Part shown: positions 54,164 through 63,392 of the stretch, piece by piece
How positions within the stretch are numbered: the stretch's first letter is position 1
Layout of the letters: each line of letters opens with the position of its first letter
DNA from: Arthrobacter sp. EM1
GTDB taxonomy: Bacteria; Actinomycetota; Actinomycetes; Actinomycetales; Micrococcaceae
Assembly (NCBI RefSeq): GCF_029964055.1
Contig: NZ_CP124836.1
Span: forward strand, 2,046,001-2,110,000
Length of the DNA: 64,000 nucleotides
Direction: 5' to 3'
Program-made: the position numbers and the translations under genes
The notes under the pieces: model-generated
Seen by the model: only the letters and a program-made list of their open reading frames with translations
Databases searched by the model: none
What the model was told of the DNA's origin: nothing

Positions 54164-56728
54164 TTGCCCGGAATGAACCTGACGCGCGCCGAAGCACGCG
54201 AGCGCGCCGAACTGATCGCCGTCGAATCCTACGAGGTCGAGCTCGACCTGACCCGCGGAGGGAAAGTCTTCGGCTCCACCACCGCTGTGAAGTTCACGGC
54301 CGTGCCGGGTTCCTCGACGTTCATCGACGCGGTGACCGACGCGGTGCACAGCGTGAAACTGAACGGCCGCGAGCTGGACCCTGCAGCGGTCTCCGACGGA
54401 GTCCGCATCCAGCTGCCGGATCTCGCAGCGGACAACGAGCTGATGGTGGTCGCCGAGGCCCCCTACATGAATACCGGCGAGGGCCTGCACCGGTTCGTGG
54501 ATCCGGTGGACCAGGAGGTCTACCTCTACACCCAGTTCGAGGTTCCGGATTCCCGGCGGATGTTTGCCGTGTTTGAACAGCCCGACCTCAAGGCCAGCTT
54601 CACGTTCACTGTGACTGCGCCCTCGCACTGGGATCTCATCTCCAACTCCCCCACCCCGGTGCCGGTGGAAACCATCCCCGGCCCCGACGGCGGCGCCCGC
54701 TCCGTCTGGGAATTCAGCCCCACCCCGCGCCTGTCCTCCTACGTCACGGCCCTGATCGCCGGGCCGTACGAATCGGTGCGCAGTGAAGTAGTGTCCGCCA
54801 CCGGGAAAGTCACTCCGCTGGGCGTCTTCGCCCGCAAGTCGCTGATGCAGTACCTGGACGCGGACAACATCTTCGAACTCACCCGGCAGGGCTTCGAGTT
54901 TTTTGAGGCGCAGTTCGGCTGCCCGTACCCGTTCGAGAAGTACGATCAGCTCTTTGTGCCCGAGTTCAACGCCGGTGCGATGGAAAACGCCGGCGCCGTG
55001 ACCATCCTGGAAGGCTACGTCTTCCGCAGCAAGGTCACCGACGCCCAGGTGGAGCGCCGTGCCATCACCGTGCTGCACGAACTCGCCCACATGTGGTTCG
55101 GGGACCTTGTGACGATGCGCTGGTGGAACGACCTCTGGCTCAATGAGTCCTTTGCCGAGTACATGTCCCACCTTGCCGCCGTCGAGAACACGGCATTCGA
55201 CCACGCCTGGACCACTTTTGCCTCGGTGGAGAAATCCTGGGCGTACCGCCAGGACCAGCTGCCGACCACCCACCCGATCTTCGCCGAGATCAAGGACCTG
55301 GAAGACGTCGAAGTGAACTTCGACGGCATCACCTACGCCAAGGGCGCCTCGGTGCTCCGGCAACTGGTGGCCTGGGTGGGTCCGGAGGAATTTATGGCCG
55401 GCGTCCGCGAGTACTTCCGCAAGCACTCCTGGCAGAACACCGAGCTCAGCGACCTGATGGTCGAGCTCGAAAAGGCCAGCGGCCGCGACTTGGACCACTG
55501 GGGGAAACTTTGGCTGGAGACCGCCGGGGTCAACACCCTGACGTCGGAACTGTCCGTGGGTGCGGACGGAAGCATCTCGTCCTTCGCCATCCTGCAGACC
55601 GCCACCGAGACCCAGCCGACCATCCGTCCGCACCGGCTCGCCGTCGGCTTCTACAACCTCAATGGTGCCGGGAAGCTGGAGCGCGTGCACCGCGCGGAAC
55701 TCGACGTCGACGGCCCGCGCACCGAGGTGCCCGCCCTGGCGGGGCTCGCACAGCCGGACCTGATCCTGCTCAACGACGATGACCTCGCCTACGCCAAGGT
55801 CCGGCTGGACCCGAAGTCCCTCGCCACTGCCACAGCACACCTGAAGGACATCGGCCAGAGCCTGCCCCGCACCCTCGTCTGGGGTTCGGCCTGGGACGCG
55901 GCGCGCGACGGCGAGACTCCGGCACGCGGCTACGTGGAGTTGATCCTGGCCAACATCGCGGAGGAATCCGATTCGTCAGTGACCATGGTCCAGCTCCGCC
56001 AGCTGGCCACGACGCTGAACTTCTATGTGGCAGCGGACCACAAGGAAGCCACCGCGACCGCCGCGGCCGGCCGGCTCTGGGAGCTTGCCGCCGGCGTCCG
56101 GGCCGGCTCCGACGCACAGCTTCAGTTCGTGAAGGCCTTTGCCCTGTTGGCCCGCAGCGCCGGTCAGTTCGATACCGTCGCCGGGCTGCTTGACGGCTCC
56201 CTGAAACTGGCCGGCCTGACCGTGGACCAGGACCTGCGCTGGGAACTGACCACCGCCCTCGTGGTCGGCGGCCAGGCCGGGCAGGAGGCGATCGACGCCG
56301 AGCTCGAGCACGACAACACCGCCACCGGACAAAACGCGGCGGCCCTGGCGAAGGCGGCCATCCCCACCGCCGCGGCCAAGGCTGCGGCCTGGGAGTCGAT
56401 TGTGGTCACCAACGAACTCTCCAACGCCCTGCAGGGTTCGGCGGTCGCCGGCTTCACCCGGGTGCTGGACACCTCACTGCTGGAGCCTTACGCGGAGAAA
56501 TACTTTGCGGCCGTCCCCGGCGTGGTCAGGGACCGCACCCACGCCCTGGCCCAGCAGATCGTCGTCGGGCTCTACCCGGCCCAGCTGACCACACAGGCCA
56601 CGGTGGACCGCACGGATGAGTTCCTGGCCTCGCTGCCGGCGGACAGTGCGGCGCTGCGCCGAATGATGTTGGAGAACCGCGACGGTGTGGCCCGCGCACT
56701 GCGGGCCCGGCAGGCCGACGCCGGCTAG
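54164..56728 (+). CDS. pepN: Aminopeptidase N
   Basis: An 854-residue M1 zinc aminopeptidase that trims N-terminal residues from peptides in the cytoplasm. The exopeptidase motif GAMENAG is near residue 271, the zinc site HELAHMWFGD plus downstream NESFAEY near 305-330. The TTG at 54164 has GGAGG 6 nt upstream; an ATG three codons later is the alternative. It has the C-terminal ERAP-like helical domain typical of actinobacterial PepN. It stands alone, and is divergent from the membrane-protein gene. Confidence 0.96.
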   Translation: MPGMNLTRAEARERAELIAVESYEVELDLTRGGKVFGSTTAVKFTAVPGSSTFIDAVTDAVHSVKLNGRELDPAAVSDGVRIQLPDLAADNELMVVAEAPYMNTGEGLHRFVDPVDQEVYLYTQFEVPDSRRMFAVFEQPDLKASFTFTVTAPSHWDLISNSPTPVPVETIPGPDGGARSVWEFSPTPRLSSYVTALIAGPYESVRSEVVSATGKVTPLGVFARKSLMQYLDADNIFELTRQGFEFFEAQFGCPYPFEKYDQLFVPEFNAGAMENAGAVTILEGYVFRSKVTDAQVERRAITVLHELAHMWFGDLVTMRWWNDLWLNESFAEYMSHLAAVENTAFDHAWTTFASVEKSWAYRQDQLPTTHPIFAEIKDLEDVEVNFDGITYAKGASVLRQLVAWVGPEEFMAGVREYFRKHSWQNTELSDLMVELEKASGRDLDHWGKLWLETAGVNTLTSELSVGADGSISSFAILQTATETQPTIRPHRLAVGFYNLNGAGKLERVHRAELDVDGPRTEVPALAGLAQPDLILLNDDDLAYAKVRLDPKSLATATAHLKDIGQSLPRTLVWGSAWDAARDGETPARGYVELILANIAEESDSSVTMVQLRQLATTLNFYVAADHKEATATAAAGRLWELAAGVRAGSDAQLQFVKAFALLARSAGQFDTVAGLLDGSLKLAGLTVDQDLRWELTTALVVGGQAGQEAIDAELEHDNTATGQNAAALAKAAIPTAAAKAAAWESIVVTNELSNALQGSAVAGFTRVLDTSLLEPYAEKYFAAVPGVVRDRTHALAQQIVVGLYPAQLTTQATVDRTDEFLASLPADSAALRRMMLENRDGVARALRARQADAG

Positions 56729-56761
56729 GGAGCCGCTTAGGGAGCCGTTTCCCGGAGTCCC

Positions 56762-56829
56762 GCCCAACTAGCTCGCAGCAAACGCCGTTTTGGACGCTCA
56801 TAACGACCCCTGCTGCCAGCTAGTTGGGC
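56762..56829. repeat. 68-nt palindromic repeat-like element
   Basis: Outer arms GCCCAACTAGCT and AGCTAGTTGGGC are perfectly complementary; the stem continues with GCAGCA and TGCTGC after one mismatch; CGTT and AACG can pair further in. It lies between pepN and the OsmC gene. The form suggests a dispersed palindromic element. Confidence 0.75.
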
Positions 56830-56853
56830 AGGGATGTGTTTTAGGCTGGGGTA

Positions 56854-57351
56854 ATGAGCCTCGACGAACACCGCTACGCGCTGACTGTCCGCTGGACCGG
56901 GAACCTTGGCGAGGGGACGGCGTCGTACCGCGGGTATGCACGGGACCACGACATCGAGGTTCCCGGGCTGCCCGCCCTGCGGGGCTCCGCAGACCCGGCC
57001 TTCCACGGCGACCGGACCCGTTTCAACCCGGAACAGCTCCTGCTGGCCGCACTCTGCCAGTGCCATATGCTGTCCTTCCTGCACGTTGCGGTGAAGCACG
57101 GTGTAGTGGTCACGGCTTATGAAGACCGGGCCGAGGGGCTGATGCGGACCAATCGGGACGGCAGTGGACAGTTTGAGTCGGTCACGCTCAGGCCGCGGGT
57201 GAGCACTGCGGAGCCGGTCCCGGAGGCCGTGATGGCGGACCTGCACAGCGCTGCGAACAAGGTCTGCTTCATCGCCCGGAGCGTCAACTTCCCGGTGCTG
57301 CACGAGCCGGTCACGGCGCCGGCAGGCCGGCGGGACGTGGTTTCGCCGTAG
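56854..57351 (+). CDS. OsmC-family peroxiredoxin-like protein
   Basis: A 165-residue OsmC/Ohr-fold protein that probably reduces organic peroxides. Typical is NPEQLLLAALCQCHMLSFLHV, read as PEQLLLAALCQCHMLSF, with the first catalytic cysteine, and ANKVCFIARSVNFPV with the second near residue 138. TAGGCT (56842-56847) ends 6 nt before the ATG, and no Shine-Dalgarno is present, so translation is probably leaderless. Confidence 0.92.
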   Translation: MSLDEHRYALTVRWTGNLGEGTASYRGYARDHDIEVPGLPALRGSADPAFHGDRTRFNPEQLLLAALCQCHMLSFLHVAVKHGVVVTAYEDRAEGLMRTNRDGSGQFESVTLRPRVSTAEPVPEAVMADLHSAANKVCFIARSVNFPVLHEPVTAPAGRRDVVSP

Positions 57352-57508
57352 TTTCCGGATCCAGGTCCCTGCCGGCCCCCTGGAGCGCGGCCGGGTAGGC
57401 TGCCGCAGCGCGCTATGCTCCGCGGGCAACCGCTACGGCGCTACTGTTGAACCAGACCAGAGCTTTATGCGCCCGCCGGACGCCGCAACAAGGAGTACTC
57501 CCCCACCG

Positions 57509-58168
57509 ATGATCAGCCTGACCAGCGCCACGCCCATCACCGCTCCGGACATCTCGGCCATCAACGTGCCGGGGGTCCTCATCAGTCTGGGGGTCGGCGT
57601 CGCCATCTGGCTGGTGGCGTCCGTCGTGATCGGCGGAATCACGAAACGGGTCGCCGCGGGCAGCACATTCTTCAAAAAACCTCGGTTCCGCTGGGTGGCT
57701 CCCGCGTTCCGCGCCCTGGACCATGAGCGCAGAGTCCAGCGGGCCAACACAATCGGGGCACTTCTCAGCAGCGTGGCAGGCGTCCTGGTAGCCGTACTCA
57801 CCGGCGTATACGTGCTTAAGAACCTGAACGTGGACGTCGCGCCGATCCTGACCAGCGTCGGAATCCTCGGAATTGCCTTGGGCTTCGGCGCCCAGCAGCT
57901 GATCCGGGACTTCCTGTCCGGCATTTTCATCACCATCGAGGACCAGTACGGCATCGGCGACATCATCGAGACCTCCGAGGTGGTGGGCACTGTGGAATCG
58001 ATGAACCTTCGGATCACCCGGGTGCGGGCCGAAGACGGCGCCATCTGGTACCTGCGCAACGGCGAAATCCTGCGGGTGGGCAACCGTTCCCAGGGCAATT
58101 ATGTTCCGCCCGGAAGTCCAACGGCGGACACCGAAGACAGCACACCCCAGCAACAGGCCGGAGAGTAG
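57509..58168 (+). CDS. Small-conductance mechanosensitive channel (MscS family)
   Basis: A 219-residue MscS-like channel: a first helix near residue 20-45, a second near 90-115, the pore-lining GILGIALGFGAQQLIRDFLSG, read as GIALGFGAQQLIRDFLSG, then the beta domain EDQYGIGDIIETSE. The protein is short and ends soon after the beta domain with a polar tail, so the large C-terminal cage domain is missing or minimal. It opens under membrane tension. The ATG at 57509 is preferred, but AGGAG is 13 nt away; an upstream ATG at 57467 has no ribosome site. Confidence 0.9.
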   Translation: MISLTSATPITAPDISAINVPGVLISLGVGVAIWLVASVVIGGITKRVAAGSTFFKKPRFRWVAPAFRALDHERRVQRANTIGALLSSVAGVLVAVLTGVYVLKNLNVDVAPILTSVGILGIALGFGAQQLIRDFLSGIFITIEDQYGIGDIIETSEVVGTVESMNLRITRVRAEDGAIWYLRNGEILRVGNRSQGNYVPPGSPTADTEDSTPQQQAGE

Positions 58169-58172
58169 AGCC

Positions 58173-58631
58173 ATGACAATTCCCAGCGCCGGCGGACCCG
58201 GACAGCCCAAGCAACTGCTGCAGAACGATCCGTTCAGCAGGCCGGGCTACACCGACAACTTTTACGATGCAGTGGGCGGCCACAAGACGTTTGTTAAGCT
58301 CATTGATGTCTTCTACGACGGCGTCGCATCGGATCCATTGCTGCGGCCGATGTATCCGGAGGAGGATCTGGGCCCTGCCCGGCGCCGTTTCCTGATGTTC
58401 CTCGAGCAGTACTGGGGCGGCCCGACGACGTATGGCGAGGAACGCGGGCACCCCCGGCTCAGGATGCGGCACCAGCCCTTCCGGGTCACCCCGGAGGCCA
58501 AGGACCGCTGGCTGCATCACATGCGCACCGCGGTGGATTCCCTGGACCTCCCGCCGCTGCACGAGGGGACGCTGTGGGACTACATGGAGCGGGCAGCACT
58601 GTCCATGGTGAACAGCCCGTCCGAATCCTGA
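58173..58631 (+). CDS. glbO: Group II truncated haemoglobin
   Basis: A 152-residue truncated globin of the GlbO/trHbO group. FYDAVGGHKTFVKLIDVFYD and MYPEEDLGPARRRFLMFLEQ, read in parts, are family signatures; the proximal haem histidine lies in RLRMRHQPF and the G8 tryptophan in DRWLHHM. It binds O2 and NO and may protect against nitrosative stress. It starts 4 bp after the MscS stop, so the two are probably co-transcribed. Confidence 0.94.
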   Translation: MTIPSAGGPGQPKQLLQNDPFSRPGYTDNFYDAVGGHKTFVKLIDVFYDGVASDPLLRPMYPEEDLGPARRRFLMFLEQYWGGPTTYGEERGHPRLRMRHQPFRVTPEAKDRWLHHMRTAVDSLDLPPLHEGTLWDYMERAALSMVNSPSES

Positions 58632-58692
58632 GCTGCGCCCGGCGGACGCCGCAGAACGAGCCGCGGCTAACGAGCCGTGGCTACTGACGGTC

Positions 58693-59352
58693 CTAGAGTC
58701 CTGAACCGGAGCGGGCCAGGACGTGCCCCCGGGCCCCGCTGAGCCGGAACCAGCGCCCGGACCGGTAGAGCTGCTGCTCGCCGTCGGCGAGGAAGCCGAG
58801 GGTGAGGGCCGCAAACGCGGCACCCAGCGGCAGTCCGCCGGCTCCCTCCAGCTCCCGGCCCCAGACAGTGGCGCGGGCGTTGTTGACGATCAAGGCGCCG
58901 GGCTTGTCCGGGATGATGGCTGCAATCTCACTGATACCGGCCTCGGCGGACCTGCGCAGGGCGGAATCAGACAGGGTGGCCACGGCCTCCCACCCGGTTC
59001 GGGGAGCCCCGACGCCGGCCCACGATTCGGTAACGGTGACCGGCGGCAGCGGGAGCTCGACGTCGTCCTGGCCCGCGCGCGCCAGCCGATCCAGCACCGC
59101 GGAGATTGGGACGGTGACGTCAGTGTCCGCCGGCTGCGCCAGGGCCATGGTCCGCAGGCCGAGGATCGTCGGTGTCGATTCGCCCAGCAGCCGTGGCCGC
59201 AGCACACACACGTAGGCGGCGAGCACCCGGCCGGAGGCCTGGAGGCGGATGGCACCGTCGTCAATGGACTTGGCGCGGGCCGCGAAGGTGCGCAGGTCAG
59301 CGAGATCGCGGGGATCGGTGAACTGCAGGGGCAGGGTGAGGACGTCAGACAC
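58693..59352 (-). CDS. Hypothetical protein, possible two-part ligand-binding fold
   Basis: A 219-residue soluble protein with no family I recognise. Hydrophobic strands alternate with helices (VLAAYVCVLRPRLLGE, ISEIAAIIPDKPGALIVNNA). No signal peptide or membrane segment. The GTG at 59352 is chosen because TAGAGT (59360-59365) ends 7 nt upstream; the longer frame runs antisense into the thioesterase gene. It is divergent from tesB, only 63 bp between starts. Confidence 0.7.
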   Translation of the reverse strand: MSDVLTLPLQFTDPRDLADLRTFAARAKSIDDGAIRLQASGRVLAAYVCVLRPRLLGESTPTILGLRTMALAQPADTDVTVPISAVLDRLARAGQDDVELPLPPVTVTESWAGVGAPRTGWEAVATLSDSALRRSAEAGISEIAAIIPDKPGALIVNNARATVWGRELEGAGGLPLGAAFAALTLGFLADGEQQLYRSGRWFRLSGARGHVLARSGSGL

Positions 59353-59415
59353 AATATCGACTCTACCGGCTGTGCCTCTTTGGGACCGCGGCGGAGGGAC
59401 GTCTAGAGTCGAACC

Positions 59416-60396
59416 ATGACTGAAGCCGAAGCCGGATTGCAGGGACCACCGACACAGGACCCCACCTCCTCGCTCCTCCAACTGCTGAACCTCGGCGAGC
59501 TGGAGGGTGCCCGGACAGATGAGGACATCTTTATGGGCCCCTCCCAGCAGCAGCCCAGGCACCGGGTTTTCGGCGGCCAGGTACTCGCACAGTCGCTGAT
59601 CGCCGGAAGCAGGACGGTCCCCGAAGGGCGCGGCGTGCATTCCATGCACGGCTACTTCCTGCGGCCGGGGGACGCTAACAAGCCGATTACCTTTGGGGTC
59701 CAGCGCCTCAGGGATGGACGATCGTTCTCAGCACGGCGGGTGCACGCGTACCAGGAGGGCATGCCCATCCTGTCGATGATCGCGTCGTTCCAGGACCCGG
59801 ATGAAGGGATCGAACACCAGTCCGAGATGCCGTCCGGCATCCCCGCCCCGGAGTCGCTGCCGAGCACCGCTGACCTGTTGGGAAAGTTCGATCATCCGGT
59901 GGCGCGCCACTGGGCCTATGAGCGGCCTTTTGACATCCGTCACGTTGACCCTGCCCTCTACGTTTCGGCCAAGGGCGAAAAAGCACCGCGCAATGCCGTC
60001 TGGATGAAGACGTTTGGACCTATGCCGGATGATCCGGAGCTGCACCGCGCCGCGCTTGCCTACGCAAGTGACTACACGCTGTTGGAATCGATCCTCCGCA
60101 AGCACGGGATGAGCTGGATTACCCCCGGGATGTCCGTGGCCAGCCTGGACCACGCGATGTGGTGGCACCGGCCGGTCCGGGTGGACGAGTGGCTGCTCTA
60201 CGTGCAGGAATCCCCCAGCGCCCAAAGCGCCCGCGGCCTGGCCACCGGCAAGATCTTCAGCCGTGACGGCCGCCACGTGGCAACCGTGGCGCAGGAAGGC
60301 ATGATCAGGGTTCCCACTGACCTCAAAAGCAAGGTCAAGGGGGCCGTCCAGACCAAGGTCCTGGAGCACCAGATGCGCAAGGCTGAACGCGGCTGA
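59416..60396 (+). CDS. tesB: Acyl-CoA thioesterase II
   Basis: A 326-residue double-hotdog thioesterase that hydrolyses medium- and long-chain acyl-CoA. RVFGGQVLAQSLIAG is in the first hotdog, SLDHAMWWHRP near residue 240 carries the catalytic Asp, and ARGLATGKIFSRDGRHVATV the second-half Gln/Thr region. TAGAGT (59404-59409) ends 6 nt before the ATG, with no Shine-Dalgarno. A palindromic terminator follows. Confidence 0.94.
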   Translation: MTEAEAGLQGPPTQDPTSSLLQLLNLGELEGARTDEDIFMGPSQQQPRHRVFGGQVLAQSLIAGSRTVPEGRGVHSMHGYFLRPGDANKPITFGVQRLRDGRSFSARRVHAYQEGMPILSMIASFQDPDEGIEHQSEMPSGIPAPESLPSTADLLGKFDHPVARHWAYERPFDIRHVDPALYVSAKGEKAPRNAVWMKTFGPMPDDPELHRAALAYASDYTLLESILRKHGMSWITPGMSVASLDHAMWWHRPVRVDEWLLYVQESPSAQSARGLATGKIFSRDGRHVATVAQEGMIRVPTDLKSKVKGAVQTKVLEHQMRKAERG

Positions 60397-60403
60397 TGCA
60401 GGA

Positions 60404-60445
60404 ACGACCAAGGCCGGTTCCCCGCGGGGAGCCGGCCTTGGTCGT
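60404..60445. terminator. Bidirectional terminator between tesB and ettA
   Basis: ACGACCAAGGCCGG pairs with CCGGCCTTGGTCGT, with an inner TCCCC/GGGGA extension, between convergent genes. Confidence 0.9.
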
Positions 60446-60465
60446 CCGTGCAGTGCGGCGCTGGC

Positions 60466-62148
60466 CTAGTCGCGGGTGAGGCGACGGTGGGTCACGCGGT
60501 GCGGCTTGGCTGCGTCCGCGCCCAGGCGCTCGACTTTGTTCTCCTCGTAGGATTCGAAGTTGCCCTCGAACCAGTACCACTTGGAGGGGTTCTCCTCGTC
60601 ACCTTCATAAGCCAGGATGTGGGTGGCCACCCGGTCCAGGAACCAACGGTCGTGCGAAACCACAACGGCGCAGCCCGGGAATTCGAGCAAAGCGTTTTCG
60701 AGGCTGCTGAGGGTCTCGACGTCGAGGTCGTTAGTGGGCTCGTCGAGCAGCAGCAGGTTTCCGCCCTGCTTGAGGGTCAGTGCCAGGTTCAGGCGGTTGC
60801 GCTCGCCACCGGAGAGCACCCCGGCCTTCTTCTGCTGGTCCGGGCCCTTAAAGCCGAAGGCGGCAACATAGGCGCGGGACGGCATTTCAACTTGGCCGAC
60901 CTGGATGTAGTCGAGTCCGTCCGAGACAACCTCCCAGAGGGTCTTGTTCGGGTCGATACCGCCGCGGCTCTGGTCCGCGTAGGAAATCTTGACGGAGTCA
61001 CCGATCTTCAGCTCGCCTCCGTCGAGGGGCTCGAGTCCGACGATGGTCTTGAACAGGGTGGTTTTTCCGACGCCGTTGGGGCCGATAACACCGACGATGC
61101 CGTTGCGCGGCAGGGTAAAGGACAGCCCGTCGATCAAGGTGCGGTCCTCGAAGCCCTTCTGCAGGTTCTTCGCTTCCAGGACGAGGCCACCCAGGCGCGG
61201 TCCCGGCGGAATCTGGATCTCTTCGAAGTCCAGCTTGCGGGTGCGGTCAGCCTCCGCAGCCATCTCCTCGTAGCGGGCCAGACGAGCCTTGGACTTCGTC
61301 TGGCGGCCCTTGGCATTGGAGCGTACCCACTCAAGTTCCTCGGTGAGCCGCTTAGCCTGCTTGGCGTCCTTTTTGCCTTGGACTTCCAGGCGGGCGCGTT
61401 TTTTCTCAAGGTACGTGGAGTAGTTGCCCTCGTACGGGTACAAGTGGCCGCGGTCCACTTCGGCGATCCACTGGGCCACATGGTCCAGGAAGTACCGGTC
61501 GTGGGTGACGGCGAGGACGGCGCCGGGGTAGGCCGAGAGATGCTGTTCAAGCCACAGCACGCTCTCCGCGTCAAGGTGGTTAGTGGGCTCGTCGAGGAGC
61601 AGCAGGTCTGGCTTCTGGAGCAGGAGCTTGCACAGGGCAACACGGCGACGCTCGCCGCCGGAGAGCAGGGTGACGTCTGCGTCGGCCGGCGGGCAGCGGA
61701 GGGCGTCCATGGCCTGCTCGAGCTGGGAATCGAGGTCCCAGGCATCGGCGTCGTCGATCGCTTCCTGCAACTGGCCCATTTCCTCCAGGAGGGCATCATA
61801 GTCGGCGTCGGGATTGGCCATCTCTTCGGAGATGTCATTAAAGCGCTGGATCTTGCCGTAGATCTCACCGACACCTTCCTGGACGTTGCCCAGGACGGTC
61901 TTGTCCTCGTTGAGCGGCGGCTCCTGCAGCAAGATGCCGACCGTGTAACCGGCGCTGAGCCGGGCCTCGCCGTTGGAGGGGGTGTCCAGCCCCGCCATGA
62001 TCTTCAAAATGGTGGACTTGCCGGCACCGTTCGGGCCGACGACGCCAATCTTGGCCCCCGGGAAGAAGGACATGCTCACGTCATCGAGGATAAGTTTTTC
62101 GCCAACGGCCTTTCGGGCCTTGGTCATTGTGTAGATAAATTCCGCCAT
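60466..62148 (-). CDS. ettA: Energy-dependent translational throttle protein EttA
   Basis: A 560-residue ABC-F ATPase with no membrane domain, which binds the ribosomal E site and tunes the first peptide bonds to the ATP level. It has two ABC domains with Walker A GPNGAGKST and GPNGVGKTT, and signatures LSGGERRRVAL and LSGGERNRLNL. The arm and linker between them (KKRARLEVQGKKDAKQ) match EttA in length. The ATG at 62148 follows TAGATT (62156-62161) by 7 nt, the leaderless arrangement; the longer frame is not EttA-like. Confidence 0.95.
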   Translation of the reverse strand: MAEFIYTMTKARKAVGEKLILDDVSMSFFPGAKIGVVGPNGAGKSTILKIMAGLDTPSNGEARLSAGYTVGILLQEPPLNEDKTVLGNVQEGVGEIYGKIQRFNDISEEMANPDADYDALLEEMGQLQEAIDDADAWDLDSQLEQAMDALRCPPADADVTLLSGGERRRVALCKLLLQKPDLLLLDEPTNHLDAESVLWLEQHLSAYPGAVLAVTHDRYFLDHVAQWIAEVDRGHLYPYEGNYSTYLEKKRARLEVQGKKDAKQAKRLTEELEWVRSNAKGRQTKSKARLARYEEMAAEADRTRKLDFEEIQIPPGPRLGGLVLEAKNLQKGFEDRTLIDGLSFTLPRNGIVGVIGPNGVGKTTLFKTIVGLEPLDGGELKIGDSVKISYADQSRGGIDPNKTLWEVVSDGLDYIQVGQVEMPSRAYVAAFGFKGPDQQKKAGVLSGGERNRLNLALTLKQGGNLLLLDEPTNDLDVETLSSLENALLEFPGCAVVVSHDRWFLDRVATHILAYEGDEENPSKWYWFEGNFESYEENKVERLGADAAKPHRVTHRRLTRD

Positions 62149-62224
62149 GCCTACAAATCTAGTGGTTCGGCCGGGATAACTCACATCCTGCAGTCCTGGG
62201 GGACTCCGTGACGGCGGGCCGGAC

Positions 62225-62722
62225 TCAGCCCGGGGTACCAACGAAACAGCGGCCATCAGCGAGGACCGGCAGGACGGACGCCGTGACCGTGCCATTGCGA
62301 AGCTGGGCGATGATGCAGTTCCGGTCTACCTGCACGGCAACTTCAACAGCGTCCGTGTCCAGCCCCGTGGGGGTTTTGCTTGCCGTGACCTCTCCACTGT
62401 CGGCGGGGAACCCCGCGTCCGTCAGCGCGGTGCGGATCCTTTCCGTCCCGGGCTTCGCGTCGGCCGCGGCGAGCGGCCGAAGGGCTGCCTCGAGCCGGGC
62501 TTTTGCGTCCGACAGCGCAGCGTCCGGGGCGGGAATGGTGGTGCCGCCGTGCGCGACGCCGGCTACCCCGGCGGACGCAGTGGCTTCGCCTCCGCCGCCG
62601 GATTCCGACGGCGCCGAGCACCCGATCCCAGCCGTAACCACCAGCGCAAGAACCATGGCCAGCGCACTGGCCCGTGCCGGGACGGATGCTGCGCCGCGGC
62701 TGCCGGTTCTGGATCGCTTCAC
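62225..62722 (-). CDS. Putative secreted lipoprotein
   Basis: A 165-residue protein with a basic N-terminus, a hydrophobic segment ALAMVLALVVTAGIG and a cysteine (GCSAPSESGGGG) that looks like a lipobox with a Gly-rich spacer. The mature part ends with a Cys-containing pair, DRNCIIAQL and DGRCFVGTP, which may form a disulfide outside the membrane. No function is known; related proteins are listed as a small actinobacterial DUF. The start is GTG at 62722. Confidence 0.7.
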   Translation of the reverse strand: MKRSRTGSRGAASVPARASALAMVLALVVTAGIGCSAPSESGGGGEATASAGVAGVAHGGTTIPAPDAALSDAKARLEAALRPLAAADAKPGTERIRTALTDAGFPADSGEVTASKTPTGLDTDAVEVAVQVDRNCIIAQLRNGTVTASVLPVLADGRCFVGTPG

Positions 62723-62825
62723 CCGGTCATTCTGGCACGGCCCGGGGGCTGCCGCATTGAACCCGCCAAGGGTTGGCTGCAATACGGCCGTCGCCGCTGC
62801 GCTGACGGGGTCAGCGGCCGGAGCG

Positions 62826-63392
62826 TCAGGCGGCGGCCCCTTTCAACTCCCCCGTTTCCTCGTCGAGTTCCTCTACGTCGCCGCTGATTTCGTCGACAAA
62901 GACTGCGCGGGAAACGGGCCCGTCATCCTCGTTCCGCCCTTCGTGGCCTTGGTCCTCCAGCGGCCCACCCTCGGGGCTGCCGTCCAGGAAAGCGGCCGGC
63001 GAACCGGAGGGACCCGGGGCCGTTGCCGAGCCATTGGCGGCCGTCCGGATGAAGTTGGCGGAACCCCACATAAGGTCGTGGCCGACTGACTCGGCATCAA
63101 TCTCGACTGCGTGATAGATCCGGCCGTCCTTTTCCCAGCTCCTTAACTTGAGCCGGCCCACCACGATGACTCGCTGGCCTTTCTTGATGCTGCAACCGAT
63201 GTTTCCTGCCAGCTGCCGGTAGCCCTGGACCGTAAACCAGTTGGTGTTGCCGTCCACCCAGGCGCTCGTGGCACGGTCGTACCGCCGCTCGGTGGACCCG
63301 ATGCGGAATTTCGCCGTCGCCACCCCACCCGGCGTCGTCGAACTCGTGATCTCCGTGGCGACGAAGCCACGGACCGTGATGTTGTCACTCAT
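62826..63392 (-). CDS. ssb: Single-stranded DNA-binding protein, tail-divergent paralogue
   Basis: A 188-residue protein with an OB fold (NITVRGFVATEITSS at the start, NWFTVQGYRQLAGNIGCSIK, read in part, then VIVVGRLKLRSWEKDGR). The C-terminal tail is acidic but ends ETGELKGAAA and lacks the canonical DDDIPF tip, so it differs from the replicative SSB and may not recruit the usual partners. The ATG at 63392 is 7 nt from AGGA; the ATG two codons earlier is too close. Confidence 0.88.
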   Translation of the reverse strand: MSDNITVRGFVATEITSSTTPGGVATAKFRIGSTERRYDRATSAWVDGNTNWFTVQGYRQLAGNIGCSIKKGQRVIVVGRLKLRSWEKDGRIYHAVEIDAESVGHDLMWGSANFIRTAANGSATAPGPSGSPAAFLDGSPEGGPLEDQGHEGRNEDDGPVSRAVFVDEISGDVEELDEETGELKGAAA

